A stretch of 64,000 nt of DNA from positions 62,001 through 126,000 of the forward strand of contig NZ_JAIZDB010000014.1 of NCBI RefSeq assembly GCF_029533155.1. The letters run 5' to 3'. Positions 44,917 to 53,537 of the stretch are shown piece by piece. This DNA comes from Psychrobacillus antarcticus. Its GTDB lineage: Bacteria > Bacillota > Bacilli > Bacillales_A > Planococcaceae. A model generated the notes under the pieces. The model was not told where the DNA came from. It saw only the letters and a program-made list of their open reading frames with translations, and ran no database searches. Every line of letters starts with the position of its first letter. The stretch's first letter is position 1. A program made the position numbers and the translations under genes.

Positions 44917-44955
44917 AAAAACCAGGCCATAGTTTAAATACTATGGCCTGGTTTT
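44917..44955. terminator. Bidirectional terminator between RND pump and zinc-ribbon gene
   Basis: AAAACCAGGCCATAG, 8-base loop, CTATGGCCTGGTTTT: a 15-bp stem with A- and T-runs on both sides, between convergent genes. Confidence 0.9.
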
Positions 44956-44967
44956 ATGTGTTTCATA

Positions 44968-45177
44968 TTAACGGGATGGTCTAGCTTCTTGGCAATTAGA
45001 ACATTTTTTCTGATTGCTACCTTTGAATTTTGTTAACGTTTTTTCAAAATTAGTTCCACATGAACATTTAAATAGTAGTTTTTGTGAGAATCCTACATAT
45101 TCTTTTGAAAGTAATGTACTCTCTGAGTTCTTACTAACATAATCTCTTATTTCATCTATAGTCCATTTTTTATTCAT
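44968..45177 (-). CDS. Small zinc-ribbon-like protein
   Basis: 69 residues with four cysteines spaced as a zinc ribbon: C38-x-C40-G and C59-x-x-C62, in KCSCGTNFEKTLTKF and KKCSNCQ. The N-terminal 30 residues (KKWTIDEIRDYV, then LLSKEYVGFSQKLLFKC) follow a pattern seen as repeats in some phage and homing-endonuclease-associated proteins. It could be a stand-alone remnant of such a protein or a real miniprotein. A good GGAGGTG site lies 6 bases before the ATG, which favours expression. Confidence 0.65.
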   Translation of the reverse strand: MNKKWTIDEIRDYVSKNSESTLLSKEYVGFSQKLLFKCSCGTNFEKTLTKFKGSNQKKCSNCQEARPSR

Positions 45178-45466
45178 ATTGACACCTCCGATAGCGATAT
45201 TATTTAAGTCTAGGAAGAAGCATTGTTTACCTTCCGTTCAATTAGATTCATGAATTCCAAATCTATCTCAATGTGTAATTATACCACCACTTTAAGAATC
45301 CTTATACTATTTTCCAAAAGAAATGTTGTTTTTAGTTCTGCTACATGCTATACTAGATTTCTTACAACAAATACGTTTTGACATCCATACTTTCGATTAC
45401 ATTGTTAGTCGACATTAATGGGTGCCAAACCCTCAGGAGTTCTTAAGGAACAAAGAATTCTTTAGA
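45178..45466. other. Intergenic region, nothing recognised
   Basis: About 290 AT-rich bases between the zinc-ribbon gene and the terminator of the luciferase-like gene. No gene, repeat or RNA structure was recognised. Confidence 0.6.
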
Positions 45467-45502
45467 AAAAAAGCATTATCTCTTCGGAGATAGTGCTTTT
45501 TT
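45467..45502 (-). terminator. Terminator after the luciferase-like gene
   Basis: AAAAAGCATTATCTC, TTCG, GAGATAGTGCTTTTT; T-runs on both strands. Confidence 0.85.
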
Positions 45503-45583
45503 TATTTCGAAATGATAAGTAGAATAATGTACAGTCATTTAACAGTTTGTTTTAATCCTACTTGGTAGCTGCACCATAGCTGT

Positions 45584-46591
45584 TTAATCATTATGGAGCA
45601 ACAATTCATTTGCTATTAGTTTATAGGAGTTTCTTCGAGTCTCAGCAGAATATGTGATTGTACTTAGCATGATTTCATCTGCTTTATAAGTAGTTTGTAA
45701 CTCGGTTAATTTCTGTTTTACTTCTGTTGGATTACCGATAATCATATTCTTTTTCAGATTATCGAATGTATCTTTTTCTCGATCTTCCAATTTATATTGC
45801 TTAGCCTCTTGAATAGAAGGGACTCCTCGATGCCCTTCCCCTTTTGCTTTCTGTAACTCCCAGATGAGTACACTTAGCGATATTTCATTGGCTTTTTCAG
45901 TTGTTTCTGCACAAATGACGGAAACAGTTACCATGACTTGAGCTACTTGTCCTTGTTTTCGTGGAGTGAAAGCGTCTAGATATTCTTGAATAATGGACGG
46001 TCCATCCTTGTCACTCATGAATTGACCGAATGTATATGCAATCCCATTTTCCGCAGCAAGCAAAGCGCTTTTTTTACTAGTTCCAAGCAGCCAAGGTACC
46101 GGCGACACTTCTGGAATTGGGGAAGCCGAAACCTTAGAGTACTCATGGTCAGTAGGAAAATCATCATCAAGAAAATGGAGCAATTCTTTTACTAAGCTAG
46201 GCATTTTATACACATTTTGCAAAAAGTTATCGGAAAGCGCATTGGTTACTTCAGCAGATCCACCTGGAGCACGCCCTAAACCAACGTCAATACGATTGGG
46301 AAATAAAGTAGCGAGCGTATTATAAATTTCCGCCACTTTAAATGGTTTATAATGAGGCAACAAAACTGCTCCCGAACCGATGCGAATACTATTTGTATTT
46401 GCTCCAATATAACTTAAGATCACTTCTGGAACGGAACTTGCTAACCCAGGTAAATCATGATGTTCCGTAACCCAATAGCGTGTATATCCTAATGACTCAC
46501 CAGCTTGCGCTAACTTCAGCGATTCATTTAAAGCTTCTTTAGCAGTTTGATTGGAAGAAATTGGTGATTGATCTAGAATACTTAACTTCAT
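45584..46591 (-). CDS. LLM-class flavin-dependent oxidoreductase
   Basis: 335 residues of the bacterial luciferase-like monooxygenase family (single-subunit subgroup). N-terminal LSILDQSPISSNQTAKEAL, RYWVTEHHDLPGLASSVPEV, IRIGSGAVLLPHYKPFKVAE and FPNRIDVGLGRAPGG are family hallmarks of the TIM-barrel flavin site. The substrate is unknown. It follows the DUF3219 gene by 16 bases and probably shares its transcript. Confidence 0.9.
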   Translation of the reverse strand: MKLSILDQSPISSNQTAKEALNESLKLAQAGESLGYTRYWVTEHHDLPGLASSVPEVILSYIGANTNSIRIGSGAVLLPHYKPFKVAEIYNTLATLFPNRIDVGLGRAPGGSAEVTNALSDNFLQNVYKMPSLVKELLHFLDDDFPTDHEYSKVSASPIPEVSPVPWLLGTSKKSALLAAENGIAYTFGQFMSDKDGPSIIQEYLDAFTPRKQGQVAQVMVTVSVICAETTEKANEISLSVLIWELQKAKGEGHRGVPSIQEAKQYKLEDREKDTFDNLKKNMIIGNPTEVKQKLTELQTTYKADEIMLSTITYSAETRRNSYKLIANELLLHND

Positions 46592-46607
46592 CTCTCAAGC
46601 CCCCTAC

Positions 46608-46904
46608 TTATATCTCTGTTTCCAGTAAACTCAATTTATATTCTCCTACTTGCGCTTCTTCATATAAGTTAGTTATGGAAGTAGAATATTTATTGATGGT
46701 CCCCCGAAAAAATAAAACCAAGTCTGGTACAGTCACTTCAAAAGTACCTTTATACAATAAAGTGGCAATATCATGATATTCTTCAGTTGTTACATTAAAC
46801 ACAATGGAAATTTGGTGTAAACCATTTACTATTTCTTGTTCATAATGATTTACTTTAATTAACGTATTATCCAGTATTATTTCATTCACTATATTTTCAC
46901 TCAT
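46608..46904 (-). CDS. DUF3219 (YkvR-like) protein
   Basis: 98 residues. Recognised by the arrangement VTTEEYHDIATLLYKGTFEVTVP and FRGTINKYSTSITNLYE, which matches Bacillus YkvR/DUF3219. Soluble, beta-rich, function unknown. The ATG at 46904 follows GGAGGTGCTTGGC. It lies upstream of the luciferase-like gene in the same direction. Confidence 0.75.
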   Translation of the reverse strand: MSENIVNEIILDNTLIKVNHYEQEIVNGLHQISIVFNVTTEEYHDIATLLYKGTFEVTVPDLVLFFRGTINKYSTSITNLYEEAQVGEYKLSLLETEI

Positions 46905-46990
46905 GCCAAGCACCTCCGAATTTTAGTATTGGATTAAGTGTATCATCTTCTCCCAATTCATAAAATTGTAATGATCACTAGGAATATAAA

Positions 46991-47033
46991 AAAGGGATAT
47001 TAAACAAGAGTATAACTCCCGTTTAATATCCCT
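46991..47033 (-). terminator. Terminator of the ahpC-ahpF operon
   Basis: On the minus strand AGGGATATTAAAC, loop, GTTTAATATCCCT, then TTTTTT. Confidence 0.9.
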
Positions 47034-47049
47034 AGTCTTTAATCAATAA

Positions 47050-48582
47050 CTAATTTCGGATTAGATAATCAAAAGCACTTAAAGCTGCAGTTGCACCAGA
47101 TCCCATAGAAATAATGATTTGGTTATAAGCACTGTCAGTACAATCACCAGCAGCAAATACACCTGGAACTGTAGTAGCTCCACGCTTATCTACGACGATT
47201 TCACCAATACGATTTCTTTCTAGCGTTCCTTCTAACCAATCAGTGTTAGGAACTAGACCGATTTGAACAAATACACCGGCTAATTCGATGTGGTTTTCTT
47301 CGCCTGTCTCTCGATTTACGTATGTAATACCATTTACTTTGTCAGTACCCGTAATTTCTTTTGTTTGAGAGTTTGTTAACACAGTGACATTTGGAAGGCT
47401 GTTTAAACGTTTTTGTAGGACATCATCGGCTTTTAACTTCGTATCATATTCAAAAACAGTTACATGTTGCACAATCCCTGCCAGGTCAATCGCTGCCTCA
47501 ATACCGGAGTTACCTCCACCAATTACTGCAATATCTTTCCCTTCAAATAATGGGCCATCACAGTGAGGACAATAAGCTACACCTTTATTTTTGAACTCTT
47601 GCTCACCAGGAACATTAATATTACGCCAACGAGCACCAGTTGAAATGATTACTGTTTTACTTTTAAGAACAGCTCCATTTTCTAATTCAATCTCAATTAG
47701 GTCTTTCTTTTCTAAACGTTTTGCACGCTGTAGATTCATAACGTCAATGTTGTATTCTTTCACATGCTCTTCTAGAGCTTGTGCAAGTTTAGGACCTTCT
47801 GTAGTTTTCACACTAATAAAGTTTTCAATAGTAAGCGTGTCCAAGATTTGACCACCAAAGCGTTCCGCTACAATTCCTGTGCGAATACCCTTACGTGCTG
47901 AATAGATAGCTGAACTTGAACCAGCTGGGCCACCACCAATAACAAGCACATCATAGGGTTCTTTTTCAGAAAGCTCTTCTACGTTAGGACCACTACCTAG
48001 TTTAGATAGAATTTCTTCCATTGTCATTCGTCCATTTCCAAATGACTCGCCATTCATGTAAACAGCTGGTACGGCTAATATATCTTTGCTCTCTACTTCC
48101 TCTTTAAATGCTGCCCCATCAACCATTGTATGCGTAATGTTAGGGTTTAGTACGCTCATAATATTAAGCGCTTGGACAACATCAGGGCAGTTGTGGCAAG
48201 TTAAGCTGACATATGTCTCAAAGTGGCATTCACCCGTAATATTTTGAATTTGATTGATGACACTTTGATCTACTTTTGGCGCACGTCCACTAACTTGAAG
48301 TAGAGCTAAAACTAATGAAGTAAATTCATGTCCTAGTGGAACACCAGCAAAAGTAACTGCTATATGTTCTTCTCCAACACGACTAATACTAAAGCTTGGT
48401 GTTCTTGTTAGTTCTATTTTTTCTACTGTAATTTTAGATGAAAGGGAAGCTAGCTCATCTACTAGAGCTAGCATTTCATCTGAAATTTTGTCAGAACCAG
48501 CACTTACTTTAAGAACAATATCGTTTTCAAGCAGTTCAAGGTACTGATTTAATTGAGACTTAATTTCTGCATCAAGTGCCAT
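47050..48582 (-). CDS. ahpF: Alkyl hydroperoxide reductase subunit F
   Basis: 510 residues. The N-terminal tandem thioredoxin-like domain carries CHNC (about residues 129-132); the C-terminal thioredoxin-reductase-like part has FAD motif [21 protein letters not shown], redox pair CPHC and NAD(P)H motif [19 protein letters not shown]. It passes electrons from NADH to AhpC. 15 bases after ahpC, same transcript. Confidence 0.96.
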   Translation of the reverse strand: MALDAEIKSQLNQYLELLENDIVLKVSAGSDKISDEMLALVDELASLSSKITVEKIELTRTPSFSISRVGEEHIAVTFAGVPLGHEFTSLVLALLQVSGRAPKVDQSVINQIQNITGECHFETYVSLTCHNCPDVVQALNIMSVLNPNITHTMVDGAAFKEEVESKDILAVPAVYMNGESFGNGRMTMEEILSKLGSGPNVEELSEKEPYDVLVIGGGPAGSSSAIYSARKGIRTGIVAERFGGQILDTLTIENFISVKTTEGPKLAQALEEHVKEYNIDVMNLQRAKRLEKKDLIEIELENGAVLKSKTVIISTGARWRNINVPGEQEFKNKGVAYCPHCDGPLFEGKDIAVIGGGNSGIEAAIDLAGIVQHVTVFEYDTKLKADDVLQKRLNSLPNVTVLTNSQTKEITGTDKVNGITYVNRETGEENHIELAGVFVQIGLVPNTDWLEGTLERNRIGEIVVDKRGATTVPGVFAAGDCTDSAYNQIIISMGSGATAALSAFDYLIRN

Positions 48583-48597
48583 TTTGTATCGCTCTCC

Positions 48598-49161
48598 TTA
48601 AATTTTACCTACCAGGTCAAGACTTGGCTTAAGTGTTTCGCTGCCTTCTTCCCATTTAGCTGGGCATACTTCACCTGGATTTTTGCGAACATATTGTGCT
48701 GCTTTAATTTTGTTAATAAGCGTACTAGCATCACGACCAATACCATCTGCGTTAATTTCGATTGCTTGAATCACACCATCAGGGTCAATGATGAAAGTAC
48801 CACGATCAGCAGCACCTTCTTCTTCAATAAACACATCAAAGTTGCGAGAAAGAACATGCGCAGGGTCGCCAATCATTGTATAAGTAATTTTGCCGATAGC
48901 ATCTGATGAATCATGCCAAGCTTTATGAGTAAAATGAGAATCTCTTGAAGAGGAGAATACTTCCACACCTAAATCTTGTAGCGTAGCGTATTGATTTTGA
49001 AGGTCTTCCAGTTCGGTTGGACAAACAAATGTAAAGTCTGCTGGATAGAAGCAAACAACACTCCAATGACCTCTGAAATCTTGATCAGTTACTTCAATAA
49101 AATCACCATTTTTGAATGCTTGTGCTTTAAATGGTAGTACTTCTTTTCCGATTAATGACAT
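48598..49161 (-). CDS. ahpC: Alkyl hydroperoxide reductase subunit C (peroxiredoxin)
   Basis: 187 residues, typical 2-Cys peroxiredoxin: peroxidatic Cys in [10 protein letters not shown] (about residue 47) and resolving Cys in GEVCPAKW (about 166). It reduces hydrogen peroxide and organic peroxides with electrons from AhpF. GGAGG site before the ATG, and a PerR-like box about 20-35 bases upstream of it. Confidence 0.97.
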   Translation of the reverse strand: MSLIGKEVLPFKAQAFKNGDFIEVTDQDFRGHWSVVCFYPADFTFVCPTELEDLQNQYATLQDLGVEVFSSSRDSHFTHKAWHDSSDAIGKITYTMIGDPAHVLSRNFDVFIEEEGAADRGTFIIDPDGVIQAIEINADGIGRDASTLINKIKAAQYVRKNPGEVCPAKWEEGSETLKPSLDLVGKI

Positions 49162-49182
49162 AGTAAAAATACCTCCATATAT

Positions 49183-49197
49183 TAGTAATAATTATAA
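49183..49197 (-). promoter_or_regulatory. PerR-like box of ahpCF
   Basis: On the minus strand TTATAATTATTACTA, 13 of 15 matches to the Bacillus Per box TTATAATNATTATAA. Position directly in front of ahpC fits peroxide-inducible control. Confidence 0.7.
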
Positions 49198-49449
49198 TTT
49201 AATCAGTATTAATTGTTACGCACGTGTGTAACTTTGTCAACTGAAGTACATTTGTATTCTTTGTGTAAACCTTTAAAATATACTTTTTCATAGAGGATGA
49301 TTTGTTGATTTTGAAAGATAAAACTGAGTTATTAGTATTTAAGTACGAAAAACCATTACATAGTCCCAATGCTATATAATAATTTGGGGTATAAGTTAGT
49401 ATTATATACTCGATTAATTCCATAATAGTTAGAACTATTCCTACATAGA

Positions 49450-49490
49450 AAAATCATCTCACCTTGAGCTAAAAAGGTGAGATGATTTTT
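49450..49490. terminator. Terminator between sstT and ahpC
   Basis: AAATCATCTCACCTT, loop, AAGGTGAGATGATTTTT; a strong stem with T-runs in both directions. Serves sstT on the minus strand. Confidence 0.85.
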
Positions 49491-49562
49491 GTATTACTAA
49501 ATTAGGAACTCGATTTGGCTTGGCCAAAATTAGAAAGTAACAATGCTTTAATTGTCGTAGTT

Positions 49563-50798
49563 TTAAGAATTCACAGTAGCTACTTTTCTTTCTCTACGTA
49601 CTTTAGCATGTTCTGCTGTAGCAGTGAATAATACATCAGAAGATGAATTCAATGCAGTTTCACAAGAATCTTGAATTACACCAATGATAAAACCAACACC
49701 AACAACTTGCATAGCAATATCATTCGGAATTCCAAACAAATTACAAGCTAACGGAATAAGTAGCAATGATCCGCCTGCTACACCTGATGCACCTGCAGCA
49801 GACACTGCTGCAACAACTACAAGCATAAGTGCAGTTACAAAATCAACTTCAATGCCAAGCGTGTTTACTGTAGCAAGTGTTAGAACAGCAATAGTTACAG
49901 CTGCACCTGCCATATTAATAGTAGCGCCTAAAGGGATTGACACTGAATAAGTATCTTCATCTAAGCCAAGTTTTTCACATAACTTCATATTTACCGGAAT
50001 ATTTGCTGCCGAACTACGTGTGAAGAATGCCGTAATACCACTTTCTCTTAAAACCATTAGAACGATTGGATAAGGATTTTTTCTCGTATAGATATATACG
50101 ATTAAAGGATTTACTACAAGTGCGATAAACAACATACAACCAACTAATATTAATAGTAATCTACCATAATCTAGCAAAGCAGATAGACCGCTCGTTACAA
50201 TTGCATCATACACTAGTCCCATAATACCAATTGGTGCTAAATTGATTACCCATTGTACTATTTTAGTGATAGCATCAGAAAAATTACCTAACATGTCCTT
50301 TGTACTTTGATTTGCACTTTTTAGTGCTAACCCAAGTACGACAGCCCACATTAATATCCCTAAATAATTTGCACTTATTATTGCATCAACCGGATTGGCA
50401 ACTATATTAAATAATAATTTTTCAATAACTTCTGCAATACCTTCAGGTGGAGATAAATCTTCTACTTTTGCTGTCAGTTTTAGAGTAACTGGGAACAGAA
50501 AACTTGCAACTACAGCAACAGCCCCAGCAAGTATAGTACCAATAGCATAAAGCCCAAGAATTGATTTCATATTCGTCTTCTTACCACTCTTATGTGAAGC
50601 AATTGCGTGCATTACTATAAATAATACTAATATTGGTGCAACTGCCTTTAATGCGCCTACAAATAAAGATCCAAAAATTGAAATCCAACTTGCGCCAGTT
50701 GGAACGATTAAAGCTAAGATAACACCGACAATAATCCCAATAATAATCCTTTTTACTAGACTAATTTGATTCCACTTAACTAATAACTTTTTCATCAT
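49563..50798 (-). CDS. sstT: Serine/threonine:sodium symporter
   Basis: About 411 residues of the dicarboxylate/amino acid:cation symporter family, SstT subgroup. Family features are the re-entrant serine-rich loop [15 protein letters not shown] and the [15 protein letters not shown] and [18 protein letters not shown] transport core. About 8 membrane segments plus two hairpins. The start is placed at the ATG pair after ATGGGGGAT (50798 or 50795); longer starts upstream lack a site. Single gene. Confidence 0.9.
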   Translation of the reverse strand: MMKKLLVKWNQISLVKRIIIGIIVGVILALIVPTGASWISIFGSLFVGALKAVAPILVLFIVMHAIASHKSGKKTNMKSILGLYAIGTILAGAVAVVASFLFPVTLKLTAKVEDLSPPEGIAEVIEKLLFNIVANPVDAIISANYLGILMWAVVLGLALKSANQSTKDMLGNFSDAITKIVQWVINLAPIGIMGLVYDAIVTSGLSALLDYGRLLLILVGCMLFIALVVNPLIVYIYTRKNPYPIVLMVLRESGITAFFTRSSAANIPVNMKLCEKLGLDEDTYSVSIPLGATINMAGAAVTIAVLTLATVNTLGIEVDFVTALMLVVVAAVSAAGASGVAGGSLLLIPLACNLFGIPNDIAMQVVGVGFIIGVIQDSCETALNSSSDVLFTATAEHAKVRRERKVATVNS

Positions 50799-50837
50799 AC
50801 TATCCCCCATAGTTTTCTCTTTTGATGTAAAAATCAA

Positions 50838-51091
50838 TTTTCCCTTGTAAAATAAGATATACTTATCTTAACTTCAAGTAGACTGATATTTTATTTTAAC
50901 AGAAGATTCCGGAATTGTGGAATAATTATTTAGGGTTAGAATACCTTTCGAGATTTATGAAGAAAAATGTCCATATGTTTGCCACTACTTTGGGGAATTA
51001 TGGTTTATTCCAATAACAAGGAATTTAGCATCGTTGAATCATCGTGCTCGTATTAAGCTTTCTGTTTAAGTACGATTTAATATTATATACA
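50838..51091. other. Intergenic region upstream of sstT
   Basis: About 250 bases with no recognised gene. A 48-codon open stretch on the plus strand (near 50930-51070) has no start signal or family resemblance. The sstT promoter must lie at its left end; no clear box was identified. Confidence 0.5.
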
Positions 51092-51126
51092 AAAAAACGA
51101 TGGAAGTTTGGCTTCCATCGTTTTTC
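51092..51126 (-). terminator. Terminator of the gamma-SASP gene
   Basis: AAAAACGATGGAAG, TTTGG, CTTCCATCGTTTTT. Confidence 0.9.
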
Positions 51127-51135
51127 TTAAGTATT

Positions 51136-51621
51136 CTAGTTACTATTGCCGTTTTGTGTGGCTTTACTATTAGCTTGAGCATTTTGCTTTTTAACTTCTT
51201 GTGCATTTGTTTGGCTTTCCATTCCTACGCCAAATTCTGATCCAAATTCAGTTGACATGTTTTGTGATGCAGCTTGTCCGTTTTGTTGAGCTTTTTGATT
51301 TGCTTGTGCGTTTTGCTGTTTAACTTCTTGAACATTTGTTTGACGTTCAGCTGATATGCCAAATTCTGATCCAAACTCAGTTGACATGTTTTGAGATGCA
51401 GCTTGTCCGTTTTGTTGAGCTTTTTGATTTGCTTGTGCATTTTGTTTTTTAACTTCTTGTGCATTTGTTTGACGTTCAGCTGATATGCCAAACTCTGAAC
51501 CAAATTCAGTTGACATGTTTTGTGACGCAGCTTTTTGATTTGCTTGTGCGTTTTGCTGTTTAACTTCTTGTGCATTTGTTTGACTTTCAACTGAAATATT
51601 TTTGTTTTTGTTGTTTGCCAT
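51136..51621 (-). CDS. Gamma-type small acid-soluble spore protein, expanded
   Basis: 161 residues, nearly all Gln, Asn, Ala, Ser and Glu. It has four QTNAQEVK-type units and three copies of SQNMSTEFGSEFG, the equivalent of the GPR protease cleavage site in SspE. B. subtilis SspE is about 84 residues with two units, so this protein is roughly twice as long. Gamma-SASPs are made in the forespore and serve as an amino-acid store for germination; they do not bind DNA. GGAGGTG site before the ATG. The ribosome site can pair with an upstream ACCTCC. Confidence 0.85.
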   Translation of the reverse strand: MANNKNKNISVESQTNAQEVKQQNAQANQKAASQNMSTEFGSEFGISAERQTNAQEVKKQNAQANQKAQQNGQAASQNMSTEFGSEFGISAERQTNVQEVKQQNAQANQKAQQNGQAASQNMSTEFGSEFGVGMESQTNAQEVKKQNAQANSKATQNGNSN

Positions 51622-51695
51622 TTTATTTCACCTCCATGAATTATGATTGCCAAAACGGAGGTAATTATGATTAGAAAATTTTGGATTTTGTTGGA

Positions 51696-52526
51696 TTACC
51701 TCCCCTGTTTATATTTCTCACGTAAATTATTTAAGTACTCTAAGTTGCCCAATGCTTCCTCACTCTTCAGTTGTCCTAAAGAGACGATTAAATGTTCGAT
51801 TAAAAATGTAGCTGCTACCATAGAATGAAATTCCTCTAAATCGCCGCGATTCACATAGAAAGCTTGCGTGCAAAGTGTTTGAAATTCATGCACAATACTA
51901 TCGGTTATCACGATACTATGGCATTTCATTTCTTTCGCATGATCTAGCAAAATCGCCGCTTCCCTCGTCAGTTTCACAAAGCCAAATACGAATACACAGT
52001 CGTTTTCTTGTAAATGAAGAATTTGCTCGAAAAGTTCCTGATCATACCTCGCCAATATAACTACATCAATCCCAAAACGCATTAGTCGATGTTTCATTAA
52101 AAACCCCAATCCTGTTGAAGAGGTTGGTGCATAAATAAAGAGCTTTCGACATGTTGCTATTTGCTTAACACAAACTTTACTTTCGGCTTCGTCGATATGC
52201 TCCAGCGTATCTGTTAGCTGGTATTGCATAAAATCAAATATGGATTGCTGAAGCGACTTGCCGTTGTCCTCCACCTTTGCCAAAATACGTTCAAATTTTG
52301 TTTTCGGAGTGATCACCTGATGCTCTAAATAACTATGCTTGAACTCCTTAAAGTTTCGGTAGCCAACTTTACGCCAAAATCGAGAGAGCGTGGCGTTGCT
52401 ACTGCCTATTGCAGAAGCTAGCTCCGTTTCATTTAAATACATGACGGAATTCTTATTTTTCTCAATAAAGTCTGCTATTTTACGCTCACTTTTTGTAAAA
52501 TCAGAAAAATTTTGTTCGTTATTCAT
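51696..52526 (-). CDS. MurR/RpiR-family transcriptional regulator
   Basis: 276 residues: N-terminal HTH_6 domain (FTKSERKIADFIEKN, then LASAIGSSNATLSRFWRKVGY) and a C-terminal SIS sugar-phosphate-binding domain (KLFIYAPTSSTGLGFLMKHRL and DCVFVFGFVKLTREAAIL). RpiR proteins sense phosphosugars. It is divergent from the ECF transporter operon, with an inverted repeat in the shared promoter region. The ATG at 52526 follows GAGAGG by 8 bases. Confidence 0.88.
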   Translation of the reverse strand: MNNEQNFSDFTKSERKIADFIEKNKNSVMYLNETELASAIGSSNATLSRFWRKVGYRNFKEFKHSYLEHQVITPKTKFERILAKVEDNGKSLQQSIFDFMQYQLTDTLEHIDEAESKVCVKQIATCRKLFIYAPTSSTGLGFLMKHRLMRFGIDVVILARYDQELFEQILHLQENDCVFVFGFVKLTREAAILLDHAKEMKCHSIVITDSIVHEFQTLCTQAFYVNRGDLEEFHSMVAATFLIEHLIVSLGQLKSEEALGNLEYLNNLREKYKQGR

Positions 52527-52550
52527 ATCTTTCACCTCTCTCTCTATAGT

Positions 52551-52576
52551 ATAAATGAAAAATTTTTTTCATTTAT
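52551..52576. promoter_or_regulatory. Candidate RpiR operator
   Basis: ATAAATGA, 10 A/T bases, TCATTTAT: perfect 8-bp arms, containing TGAAA and TTTCA half-sites as in other RpiR-family operators. It overlaps the predicted -10/-35 of the regulator and is about 105 bases before the ECF operon start codon. Confidence 0.65.
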
Positions 52577-52679
52577 GATTATTTTGAAAATTTACAAATC
52601 AAAAACATTGTAGTAACCATTCATTTACATTTCACCTTCATACTAACTATAAGTTCTAAAATAATGGAAGGGGATTTAT

Positions 52680-53537
52680 ATGTTAAAAAAACCAGCAACT
52701 TTTACACAGTCTCAAAAAATGATGATTTTTATTTTGTCGATGTCGCTTTATGGATTGAGTAACATGTTTACCGAATTGATACCATCTGTTCAGCTCGGTC
52801 CAATTGAACTCCAAATTGATTGTTTCGCATTTATTCCGTTAGCACTTTGTATGTTGTTCCATCCTTTCTATGCTGCAATTGGTGCAGCAACAGGAGAAAT
52901 CATTTTTGGAGAATTAATGCTTGGACAGTTTGGTGGTATTGGTGAAATCGAAAAGTTCATTTTATTCTCAATTGGAATGATTGTTGGGGGCTTGGTTGTT
53001 CGTAATCCAAAAAAGAAAGCACAGGTCGCTTTAGGGGCAATTTTAGGCTATGGTCTATTCCTTGTACTTAGCACAATTGTGGATATTTTAAAAATTGTCA
53101 TTGGGGTAGAAGAATTCGAGGCTGTACCTGGTCTTGCAGAAAGTATTTTCATAGTTGAAGGGGTCGAATTTTTAACAGACTTTCTATTAACGGGAACTTT
53201 ATTTACAGTTTTACCTGCACTTTACTTAGTACCACGCCTTTACGGTAAGGTGGAGCCATTGCTTGGATTAAAACCACGCACAGCTGCCAATTTCCGTGTG
53301 AGTGATGTAATTACACTAAAGTTTATAAGCGTAAGTGCCCTGCTTTCTCTGGGAGCACTTGGCATTGCCTTGTTATCTGAATTGGACTTTAACTTGGGCA
53401 GTTGGGAGCCTGAGTTTGTAGATACTTATGGCAATGGGGTCATTTGGGGAGTTATTGGCGTCGCGATTTTGTGTGTATGTATAACGCTTTGGTTGATGAT
53501 GAAAAAAGGAAAGGAGAATTCACATGACCTTTCGTAA
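52680..53537 (+). CDS. Putative ECF transporter S component (substrate unknown)
   Basis: 285 residues, about seven hydrophobic segments. It is a small membrane protein encoded directly ahead of the ECF ATPase and T component, which is the usual place of a dedicated substrate-binding S subunit. Motifs seen: LGPIELQIDCFAFIPLALCMLFHPFYAAIGAATGEIIFGE in the first third and an acidic EFEAVPGLAES loop. It does not resemble the riboflavin, thiamin, biotin, folate, queuosine or cobalt S components that I can recall. Stop overlaps the ATPase start by 14 bases. Confidence 0.7.
   Translation: MLKKPATFTQSQKMMIFILSMSLYGLSNMFTELIPSVQLGPIELQIDCFAFIPLALCMLFHPFYAAIGAATGEIIFGELMLGQFGGIGEIEKFILFSIGMIVGGLVVRNPKKKAQVALGAILGYGLFLVLSTIVDILKIVIGVEEFEAVPGLAESIFIVEGVEFLTDFLLTGTLFTVLPALYLVPRLYGKVEPLLGLKPRTAANFRVSDVITLKFISVSALLSLGALGIALLSELDFNLGSWEPEFVDTYGNGVIWGVIGVAILCVCITLWLMMKKGKENSHDLS

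Noticed and set aside
42840-44930. Several long minus-strand frames under the RND pump gene
   Set aside because: They lie wholly antisense to a full-length RND protein and have no family motifs.
49199-49423. 74-codon minus-strand frame upstream of ahpC
   Set aside because: No ribosome binding site, runs through the region needed for the ahpC promoter and shows no domain resemblance.
50930-51070. Open plus-strand stretch with plausible codons
   Set aside because: No start codon with a ribosome site and no recognisable motif; too short to support a gene or remnant.
51225-51653. 142-codon minus-strand frame in another frame of the spore protein gene
   Set aside because: It only reflects the repetitive DNA of the gamma-SASP gene in a second frame; the residues are Lys-rich repeats without a start signal.
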